Shown here one piece after another: positions 42,210 through 54,200 of a DNA stretch of 64,000 nucleotides (position 1 is the stretch's first letter; each line of letters starts with the position of its first letter). This DNA is from Biomphalaria glabrata (Eukaryota > Mollusca > Gastropoda > Planorbidae): NCBI RefSeq assembly GCF_947242115.1, contig NC_074720.1, positions 10,294,645 through 10,358,644 of the forward strand, read 5' to 3'. Under the pieces are notes generated by a model. It did no database searches and had not been told where the DNA came from. It saw nothing but the letters and a program-made list of their open reading frames with translations. A program made the position numbers and the translations under genes.

Positions 42210-45200
42210 ACTGGCATACTACATATTAGTTTCATTATTAAACACTTTCTTTGAATGAAAAAAAAAATTCACAGAAAATTTGTCAAAAACACAGCAAAAA
42301 CTTACTGTATGCTTACATATGATGCTCATTCAGAGACACCTGGATTCTGAAGCTCATCTCTTTTAATGCTCAGACTAATAAAAAATATTCTAAAAAAAAT
42401 ACTTTTTTTTTTCTATCTGCTCTGTTTTTATAATAAAACAAAATGAAAACCTTTTTCTGGTAAGGCTTCTTGAGTTGTTTTGAAGGATGTCGACAGATTG
42501 AATCTTGAGCCCCCAGTGCTTTTCTTAGCTCGACTTCTTAATTTCTTAGTCACTAAAATAAAGAAAAACTATCATTAGTTTCTATACGTAAAGCCAGAAA
42601 ACATTTGCATTAAATATTATGGGACTAAAAACTTGAGGCATAGTGGTAGAAAACCAAGACTCTAATTTACTATCACATGTTTAATAAATGTTTACTAAAA
42701 ATCAAAACAGTTCATATTACAAAATTAAAATATTATTTTATAATCAACATTTCTCATATTTAAATTATTATCAGGCTAAGTTTTTAGTATTCCTAAAAAC
42801 AAATATTGTAAAAACTTATTTTTCTCTATGCTAGCACAAAATAAAGTTATTTAATCACCTTCTGGACTTAAGGGGCCGCTCGGTTCTGTGACTTTCTTTG
42901 GATTTGGATCCTCGTCATCTTCTTCCTCCTCATCATCAGAGATACTTATTGGCTTGTCCACGGTGGTAGGTTCTGGAACTTGCTCAGGACTAAACAAAAA
43001 ATTAAGTTAAATTATTAAAGTCTTGGGAAAAAAATTGAAATACAGAGTTGACTGGATAAATTAAGTAGCTAAGGAATCATTCAAATGTAATGCAAAAATA
43101 AATGAATGTCTAGATTAAATCCATTTAAAAATTTATTTTTTTCCATTTGCAGGTACAGTTTTCTTATCAAATACAGATGTTAGTTCAGAATAGAAGATGA
43201 TTACTTCTACATATGTCCCTAGGTCAATCTAGTCATGCATGTTTCATAAGCATGTTATCAGTCCAGTAACCCTTTTCTATTCTTGGTTTTGTCTTTATTT
43301 AAAAGATTAAAATCTAAACTACACAAATGCTGTCAATTAAATTTGTTTTATTTTTAATATCTACTATGATGCTCATTAGCTTTAACTAACCTTTCATTCA
43401 TTCAAATATATATTTTACATTCGTATCTTACCATTCACTTCTATATAAATAACTTACCTTTCTGTTTTATCTTTTTTAGTCTCAGATTCAGAATCATCTG
43501 CTTTTCTTTTTCTCAGTTTCCTAAAAGTACAATTTTAAAAAAACTTAAGAAAACTAAAATAGAGAAACTTTATGCACTTTATTTATTGTAAGTTTTTTTT
43601 TCCTTACCGTCTGCTTCTAGGTGGACTGTCCTCAGTGTAATCACTGAAAAAGATTTTTTAAAATAAGAACTTTTTGTGGAATGAACATATATTTTGTGTG
43701 CTATCATATAATTTGTTGTCTCTTATTGTACAATTAAGTTTCCTCAAGGATAATAAAGATTATTATTATTATATGAATACGTCAGAAAATGTGATTACAT
43801 ACAGAGTAGAAATAAATCCATCTAAATATCAATAACATCATTTAAAAAAAAAAAGGTTCAGTTCTCCTTAGTGGCTCTGTAACTTGCAATGTCTCAAAAA
43901 CTAATAAAACATCAGATTTTTTTTGGGTCACATCTAGATGTTTATGTAGCCTGAGATGAACTCCTATTGAAAATTCAGAGCAGGAAGGACTAGTCCTCCC
44001 GTAGTGCTCTGGCAAGAAACTTAGCCGTCCGGCGTAGTGCCTCATAGCTACCATACAAGTCGAGTGACTGCACAGGCAAGTCCCCCCTTAGCTCGCGGAG
44101 CTGGGGACACTCGTACAAGACATGCGACACTGTTTCGACGCTCTCTCCACAGTGACGGCATCGGGAGTCAAAGTTAGTGCGGAACCGGGCAAAGTATGCC
44201 CCAATAGGACAATGTTCCGTCCTGCACTGCGCAACTATTGACTGCTCTGACCTCCTCAGTCGCCACCATGGATTGTCGCGATCTGGGTGACGCATGCGCT
44301 GCCAGACACCACGTGCTCTGTCGGATTCCTCCCAGGATTTTAACCACTTCTCATGAATGAGTGCTCGGATTTGTGCCGTTGCTTGTAAGTACGTGCTTGG
44401 TGCTTCGAGGTATGTGGCTGCCATTGCACCCTCCCTTGCGAGGGCATCTGCCGTTTCATTGCCCCTCACGCCGCAATGTGAAGGCGCCCACTGCATATAA
44501 ACGACAGCTCCAATAGCTCGGCGGATGTTATCTGCGGCGCCGATTGCCTCTTCTATTACGGGCGACCCTCCCCCGCCGCCACCCATAACTAGGAGACTGG
44601 AGCGAGAGTCAGTGACCAACACCACCGTAGTGGCGCTAGTCTCGCGTTGGAGCATTCGGGCCCTAATGGCCTCGAAAGCCCTAGTTATCCCTGTAAGTTC
44701 GGCATCCATGGAGCATGCAGCGTAGCCGCATGGACCAGAGAGCCTATCTGGTTCAGTCCGGTCGGGGTAGACAATAAGGGCCCCATACCCCGATCTATCG
44801 GGGTCCCTCATTACCGACCCATCGGTATAGCAGAATATGGCATCTGATGGGTAGGATTTTATGGTTATGGATGCCAAATTTTGGAGAATGGCAGGTGTTA
44901 AGTGCCTCTTGGTGGCTCCCTCTTGCCCTAACAGGGACAGGTTTATTTGTGGGGCCGGCAATCTCCTCCTCGGAGGGCACGTACTGATTCTCCTAATGGG
45001 GATTCTATCAGTGGAGAGTCCAGCTGTATTTGACAAATTGGCCGCTATATGTAGGAACGATCGCATTTTAATGCGGTTCCTCTCTCTCCACTGTCGCACT
45101 AAAATTGAGGTGGGTAGCCTAGAGTCGCCCCTTTTATAGCGCTCGTAGGCCGTAAGTACTGCCCTCTCCCTCCTAAGATGTAAGGGTGCCACGTTTGTAA

Positions 45201-48200
45201 AGATTTCAGCAGCGTTTGTTGGGCTTGTCCTAAAGGTGCCACAAATGAACCGTAGAGCCTGTGCTTGTACCCGGTCGAGTGATTCGAGAGCAGTTTTACT
45301 AGCATATACTTGAGCTGTATAGCTGTATTCAATTTGTGATCTGACTGCCCCTAGATACAATGTGCGTAGCATGTCAGCTTTGGCACCCCACTTTGTGCTG
45401 GCCAGCTTTCTTAGTAACGCTAACTTCTCCGAGGCTTTTCGTTCAACTTCCTGGACGTGCTGGAGCATTGACAGTTTTCTATCCAGGGTCACCCCTAGAT
45501 ATTTTGGCGTATTTTCACGCTGGAGTCGCAGCCCACCGAGTTGAAGCTGGAATGGAGCCTTAAGGATGTCGATTCCTAGGCTGAACAGGGACCAGGTCGT
45601 TTTGGCAACGTTTATCTGAATCTGCCATTTGTCGCAATACGAGGAGATGGTATGGAGGTCTGCTTGAAGTGCCGCCTGAATTTGGTCGGCTTTCTTCCCG
45701 GTTGACCAGAGGACAATATCGTCAGCATATAGCAGTTTTTTGGACCGTAGTGAGCTGGGCAAATCATTAAGAAAGGCTATGAAAAGTGTACAGGACAGGG
45801 CAGAGCCCTGAGGCAGGCCATTAAGTTGTTGTTTTGGCTTGCTAAGGGAGTGCTGGTATTTTGTACGTGTGCTCCTCCCTGACAGAAAGGATTGTATCCA
45901 ATTGTATATCTTGCCCCGCACACCCATAGCTCTTAGCTTAAGATAGAGGCCTTGCTTCCACACACGATCGTAGGCCTGTTTTAGGTCTATGAACACCGCG
46001 TATGTGCTCTCGGACCTCTGGAACCCGTCGGCCACCTCCTGTGCGAATGTCGTGACCTGGTCGATCTGGCTCAAGCCTGCCCTAAAGCCGGCCTGTTCTG
46101 GCGCCAGGATACCGGCACTCTCAAAGCACCAAACTAGCCGCTCGTTAACCATTCGCTCAGCAACTTTGCCAAGGGTTGAGGTTAGTGAAATGGGTCTGTA
46201 GGACTCCACGTTAGTCGCGTCTTTTCCCTTCTTAAGGACTGGTACAATGACAGCACTCTTCCAGGCCCCGGGCAGTCTGGACTCTGCCCAGGTTCGATTC
46301 ATAAACTCCAGGAGTTTATCTCTCGCAATGCCCCCAAGGTGTTTTACCATCTCGGGGGTAACCTTGTCTGGCCCCGGAGCTTTTCGATTTTTGCACTTAG
46401 CTATCGCTCTGTCCAGCTCAGCACAACAGAAGAGCGCGTTGCACGTTGCTTGGCTTTCCGGCTCATCTGGCTCCCTCTCGAGCCTCTTACGTTCTTTGTT
46501 GAGGGCTTTGGACATGGCAGACTTCTTTTCGGGCTTGCTGATTTTAGCAAAATGTCGATTCAACAAGCAGGCCATTTTGGTTACCGTCGAGACCGGCCCT
46601 CCGGGTGACAATAGAGGGGCAGCCGTTCGCGCTGTGTCTTTGGCCTCTAGGTTTCTCAGAAGACGCCAGGCTTTCGAGGTATCCCGAAGATCCATCCCGG
46701 CGCAGGCAGCGTTCAAATGGTCCGACCGGACGCGTCGGGCCAGTTCACTCGTGGCTCTGCAGAGCCGATTGTACTCCCACCGGATTTCAGGGGTACCCTT
46801 CCGCTCAGCAAGCCTCCAGGCTCGCTTTCGTCTCAGGACCAGCTTATTCAATTCCTGAGACCACACTTGTTTCTGCCTTACGCCAGGATAAGTCCGCAGG
46901 ACAAACCTCTTGGCCGCACCCAACATTGCTGCTGTTATTTCGCCGTATATGATGTCAACGTCCCTATCCTCCACTGCAATATTCATAAGGGCAGTGTTGA
47001 CTGCTGCCTCGTAGGCTGGCCAGTTCGCCTTGGTGTAACTCCATCTACGCGGGGCTTTTGGGGTTACACCACTGGCCTCTGAGAGGGCAATTGTGACTAG
47101 TATGGGTCTATGGTCACTTCCAATGTCATCTAGGACTTGAAACTGAGTATGTGATTCTAGATTAGCTGTGATTAGAGTAAGGTCTGGTCTAGATTGGCTG
47201 CCATTTCCGGTATGGTATAGAGTTGGGGGAGTATGTTTATTTTGCAGACAGAACAAATTAGAATTATTTAGAAGTTTATGTAGCCAGAAAAGAACTCCAC
47301 ACTTAACTCAAGGGAGAGAACAGAAGATCAGGATATTAATCCTCAAATGCCATGCATAAACAAGCAAAAACTGAATTTGAATCCCCTAGAGAAGGTGACA
47401 GTGGGGGATACAGAAATACTGCTAAGTTGCTCAGGGTATTGGGATGAGTTGGGACAAACTATACAGAGTTGGTTAGATCAAATCCACTGGAGGAGTACAT
47501 AAAAAAAAATATGAATACAAATTTCCCTGTATAATATGATATTTTAAATTCTGATGTATAAACCAAATGATGACTACATAACCTTATAATTATATAGCAA
47601 TTTTTGCACTTGCCAAACTAAACACACACACATAAGTAAATTTATAAGATCAAGTTTCTCAAAGAACATTTTCAAAATGACTGTTTGAAAGCAAGTCCAG
47701 TTTGAAAGCAAGTCCAGTATTAGCTTTGATGATTTAGAAATGATAAATGATATAAAAGATAAATGCACAGTGGTCAACAAAAAAGATCACCAAATAGTAA
47801 TTAGAAACATTCTAAACCTGTCATCCTCAGCTTTGTAGTTATCATCTTTATCATCATCAGAGAAGTCGAGATCCGCGTCACTTTCATAACCCTCTTTCTG
47901 TCTCTCTACCACCTCAATGAAATCAAGTTCAGCCAGGTATTCATCCCCAAATTGTTTGCCATCCTAGTGAAAAGTTGATTGAATAAGTTTACATGAGATA
48001 CATATTAGAATGTGTCATCTGAATCATAGAAAATTATAAATCTAGTTCTTTATATTTTTGTTTGACCTTTTGAATTAGAACTGGTTAGCTAAGCTGTTAG
48101 AGCATCAAGCTAACAACAGGAATGTTTTAGGCTTGACCCTCATAAGAGGTCAATTTTGTTTTATTTTAAATTTTTTATTTGATTTCACATTACTTGCATT

Positions 48201-51200
48201 TTAGAAGTTAATATAAACAAATGCAGTGACAGTGAAATCAAGTTTAAAGCTTTCTTTAAAACTAACAATACAAATACATTTTTGGACATCCCTAAGTTCT
48301 AATGAAAGCCTCTATCTTTAAGGGGAAAGCAAAGAAGGTTGATCATTGTTACAGTTTTTTGTTTGATTAAAGAAAGTATTGCATAATAATCTCATAAATT
48401 ACAGATTTTCCTTCAAAAAAAGATAATGATGCCCAACATGTTATCTAGTTTTACATGTTACTTAGAGACTTAAACTTAACCAGTGGTTTTCTTTGGCTGA
48501 TTCAGGCAACCCAGAATATAAATATTTAAAGGAAAAAAAATATTGAGCACACGATAAATGATAATGTGCTTGTTTCTTTAGGGACTAATTGCACACTATT
48601 CTGGGGGGTCCAGATCACTGCAAAATGTAATCTGTTGGTATGCTAAACACAAGGCAATGATAACAATTAAAAAGTGTTTAGCCGACTAATCAAACCTTAC
48701 TTCATTAGCCCCCTTGTCTGTCAGAAGCTGTCCAGCATATATACATATAAAACTTCCTTTGGCTATGTCATCTAAACAGCGTAGTCCCCAGCCCCTGCAA
48801 ACAAATTAAAGACATTCAAACATCTTTACAAACTTGTTAAAAATAATCTAGTATAGTAAATTTGAAAAAAATATTTTTAAAACGTCCGTAACCAATACAA
48901 ATTGATTAGAATGTACAGCTAAAAAAAAGGTAACAATAAAAATAAAATTTGAATGTATGAAGTTCTAATCTATGGCATGACCTAATAAGCTAAGAGTTTG
49001 TATTGTAAAAAGTAAAAAAATTGGGATCAAAACAGGCTTTAGGTAAAAACTAGTAGATTTAAACTACAATTTATATGCTGGCATCTAATTCCTTTTCCTC
49101 ATTTATAGAAGTCATAGAAATTCAAGATAATGTGATCAAAGGTCATAGTCAAATACTTGTATGTGTCCTGTGAAGCAAGGACATGAACAACTGAATTGGA
49201 AATTTAAATGCAAGCATTAGAAATGAGTTTCAGAAAGCTGTCAGGCAACACATAATACACTATTTTCAATGACCTATGTAGCATGCTCAGAGTCAGTTAA
49301 TCACTTAGCAGATCTCTTTATCATTTGGAATATATGCAAATTTTAAAGGTTATAAATGTTTCACAGGTATGTCAAGATACACAACAATAGACAGTAACAG
49401 GATACAATAAATGAAATGTGAAGCTGCCATTAACACATTGACACTCCCATCCTTAGTTTGAAACAGTCAATCCTGTTGGATCAATGCTCCTAACATCAAT
49501 GCTTTAAAACTCATTTGTTTTATTATCTTTCTTCCCTTTCTTTAATTGTTTAAAATTTTAAAATTTTTTTTTTACTCACATGACTATACCGACAATGGTG
49601 TGTTTTATGAAAGTAGCTTATACACTCTCATTTTTCAGCATGCTTTTTCTGATGGTAGTGCCAGACCTCCATTTTATGTGTTCTTAAATGTGTTATTAAA
49701 TTATTTTTTTTTACTGATAGTTGAAAATTTTATTCAATGTAGTCTAGATTTAGCTGATTGGACACCAATTTGTGAGCTTTCATTTTTTTTTTATTGAAAT
49801 TTTTTTTTCTTGAAATTAAAAACTGATATATCTATATTATAAAGTAGAATGTGTGGTGTATGTATGTATGTATGTATGTATGTATGTATGTATGTATGTA
49901 TGGATGTATGTTACTTATAGACATCAAAACCGCTTGACCAATCTTGATAAAACTAGGCAGGAATGTTCCTTGGGTACCAACTTAGACCGTAGTGTATGTA
50001 TTGTAGCCCTAAAACAAACTTAAGACCCTAAAAAAAAATATAGTTGTCCGATTCTATTACAGCTATAGTATTTTATGGATCTAGGCCATGTCTACAATGT
50101 TGACATTAGAAAAGATAGAAAGGATTTAGACCTAGATCTAATTTTAAGAAATACACTTTGCGCAGATAGTTTTTTACTTTGACACATGAAAATACAAAAG
50201 AAGATCCATTGATTTCATTATATAATAAAATTAACCTTCAATTTTGTGTTTCAAAAGCATTTTTTACATAAATTAGTTCCTTATATCTGTGACTACAGAT
50301 TTCCTGACGAACATTCTTTCATTAGACAATACCGTAATGAATCGCGTACTAAATATTAATTCGTTTAATTGTTTACTTTATAATCCCATCCCTAGATCTA
50401 AAACTCTAATTCAACTCTAAGATGATAAAACTTCTCTTCGCACAGATAGTTTTATACTTTAACACTTAACATATTAATTAAAGTCCATTCATTTCATATT
50501 TTGATCAAATAAACATTCAAATTTGGTTTTCTAAAGCTACATTCGTTTACGAAAGCTGCGAAGCCGAGTTGAGATAGGCCTAGATCTATATTCATTCATG
50601 AATCGCGTACTAAAAAATATTTCGTTTAATTGTTCACTTTATAATCCCATTCATTGAACAAAGCTATCGCTCTTTTCGTTTTTAATAGATATGAATGTAT
50701 CGGCTTCGGGTAAACCCATTTTCGCAAAACTAATTTTATTTTCGTAGCGAAAGAGAAAAAACGTGAAAGGATCATTAGCTACGTTTAACATACATCTAAA
50801 TCCAATCCACTAGATTATTCAAAAGCATTTTTTACATAAATTAGTTCCTGATATCTGTGACTACAGATTTCCTGGCGAACATTCTTTCATTAGACATTAC
50901 CAAATGGTTACACATTAACACATCTCTCTACTGAGTCTATTCCTAGGCCTGGGTCTAAAACTCTTATTGAACTCTAAGATGATAAAACTTCTTTTCGCAA
51001 AGATAGTTTTATGCTTTAACACATAAACATACTAATTATTGTCCATTCATTTCATATTTTAATCAAATTAACATTCAAATTTTTTTTTCTAAAGCATTTT
51101 TAATACATTCGTTCGCTGTTCGCTAAAGCTGCGTAGCCGTGTTGAGATAGGCCTATATTCATTCATGAAAAAAAGTTCACGCATGCGCAGCACAGAATGA

Positions 51201-54200
51201 ACTCTATGAAAGCCAATTTTGTAGATTTAGATATATGTCTACCTCAAGATCTACTTTATACTTTATACACATGAACATACAAAATTTAGTCTATTCATCT
51301 CAAATTTTAATCAAATATATGTAGGCCTACAAGCAAATGTTTTAATTTGAAAAAAAAATGGATTTAAGCCTATTAGCTATTTTGATTTGATAGCTTCATT
51401 CACACTATTTTTACACTGACACATTCGCTTTACTTATTACATTATTATTTCGTTTAATTGTTTACAAAACACTCTCAGTGACTATATCGAAAGTAATGCG
51501 ATAATAAAGACCCGCGGGTCGCGGGTAACATATGTCTAGTATATATATAAGTTTAACTTTAACCGTAACATGATAGTTCACTACAATTGGTCAAAATGAA
51601 TAATTTTGTCAGAATGTGGAAAATAATTGAGGAGAGATTTAACAGACAGAAGACTGAGCCCCTAAATAGGACAGCAAAAACAAGAAAGCAACAATTGTTG
51701 TTTAGGAGTATTGTAATGACTCAGTCATTTAGAAGATTAGTAGACAAGTGAACACATCCAAAAATGAGCCTATATTTAGCCCAATATCATGAAAAGTAAA
51801 CAATGTTAATCAGGGTTTTTTTTTTAGGCAGAAAACATCAAAAAGTTTACTTATTAACTCTTTCTCTCCTAACTGACGATACCAGCATTGATTTCACCAG
51901 AATGTGGTAAATAATTACGCAGAGAAAGAGTTAAAAATGTGCTTATGCTAATTAATAGTTTGTTGGTAAAAAACAAAATGTACTTCTTCTCTGTCTTGAA
52001 GACCTGCAGCCTCATTTTCAGGCCATTCTGAGCAACTTTGTTGGCACACCTTGAGTCGCACTTACATCTAGAGTTACACTCAACAATGCTGCAAAGTGAA
52101 AGAATGAAGGAAATCAAACTTTAAAAAACAGGAAAAAAATCTATAACAGCTGACTAGTTATGGGAGACTTCAGTCATCTGTCATTGACTAAACACTTGTG
52201 AATAAATAGTCAATGTTCATTGTCCTACAAGGCAAGATCTCTAGACATGCGTTAGAACAGCATAAAAATGGGCCTACACATCTCTAACATTAACTCCACT
52301 CAGAGAGTCAGACCTCACAATAATCCATCTGACTCCCACATACAAATAGGTTCTAAAAAAAAAAAAACAGAGCTTCAGTCCATCTAGTCAAGGTCTGGTC
52401 TGACAATGCTGTATTAAATATACAAAGTTGTCTCAAGCAGATTGAGACATGTTTGTAAACAATTGCCCAGACACTTGAATCAACTTATAACTGCTAATTC
52501 TTATATCCAGTTCTGTGAAAATATGATTTTTACCCAAGAAGAAATGTAAAACATTCGTTACCATTGTCAGTCAGGGTGATTCAAGGTCTTTGTCGCCACC
52601 CAGAAGTACATAGGAACCTAATTCATGAAGTACTAGTTGTGCATGTGTGTGTGTGTGTTGTTTGCATCTGTCCTGGTAATGTTATAGTAGGAATGCTAAG
52701 GCGGGCAATTGTAGTCTAACCAAATTTCTATTGGTCCTAGCCAATTAGGTAATCTTGTCTTATCTTAATCCATTTTTTTGTGTTTTAAAATAAGAAGATG
52801 TAATTAGGAAAGTTCTTGATTATCTTGACTATTTACTAGTATTATTTTAAGTTTGTGACTAAAAACAAGGTAGTGGTAAGTCAACGCTAAACATTTTTGC
52901 TACAAAATTTAATTGTCCATGTAAAATAAAATAGCTTCATGCATTTATATATGTATTATATATCAGATATATATCGGATTTGTGGAGACAGCTTGCCGGC
53001 TTCAGCGCCGAACAATGCTGGAGGATCTAAGTCTAAGTAAGTAAGTAATATATGAGATAAAAAATAATTATAAAGTCAGGAAAAAAGGATACTGAGTAAT
53101 GTATATCTTCTTAAATTACCTTTCATTGGGAAAGAGAAAACTAATATAGAGAAGAAGGTAAAAGCTGAGCAAATTTATATTAAGAATGGGTTTAGGCAGT
53201 AGCTTATAAACATTATAAAAAAAAATTTCCTAAAGGATAATAAAGATTATTATAATTAAAATCAAATGACATGTTATTGTTGCTTAATACATTTTTACAT
53301 TCTAACAAGCATTTCTTTTCAACAAATTAATATCTAAATATTTATCAAAAGAAATCTTACTATAAAAATCAAGAGTTAAAAATTTATATGAAATCCTATT
53401 CAACATTTTTCAATAGGCATTAGCTAACAATCAACTGTGCTGATTTTAATCTATCTCTATAGAAATTTAAGATGTATTATCCCACTTTATCTTCACTTTG
53501 ACAACTTACCCAGTAAACAAAGGTTCTGGCAGCCTTCTGTAATGATAGCCAGCATTTTCATCTTTTTCCCCTATCCATGAAGTGTTCTCAATGGTCATCT
53601 GTTGGCAGGCACATTTACTGCGATCCTGTTTGTTATTTGCATAATACAAATTGTATTATAACATATATAACATAATAATAACAATTAATTAATAAATAAT
53701 TAGATTTAAAAAAATAAATTAATACTATAATTTAAATTATATTCATTGACAAAAGTTGCTTTCAAAGCTATGCTTTTTAGCTTTTTTTTTTTTTAATTTT
53801 ATAATATTGACTTTTCTGAATCCATACTTCATAAATACTTATAAAACTAAATAGTGGGCTTCAGGCAGGAGAAGGAAGACTCTGAATCCAACCTCTGCTG
53901 CCTTGCAGCTATACCCAAACAAGGAAAAGCTTTGTTAGTCAACCCTGAGGAAAAATCAGGAGCCAGCGACCCTAAGCAGCTTGCAACACACAGTGCTACA
54001 CCCTGGCAGAGCCTGTGATGCCAAACTTTGGATAGGTCAGCTGTGTGGTGGGGGGGGGGGGGTGAACTGCTGTTTAAGCAACATTGCTCCAACCGTAGCT
54101 AATGCCCAGGCACTCATCTCATTTCCATTAGATGATTGAAAGTATGCTTCCCGATAGTAGGAGGCCATAACAAAAATATTGTGGAGGACACGCTATTAAG

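Noticed and set aside
44525-47082. Several plus-strand frames of 60-203 codons
   Set aside because: They are shadows of the GC-rich LINE ORF on the minus strand.
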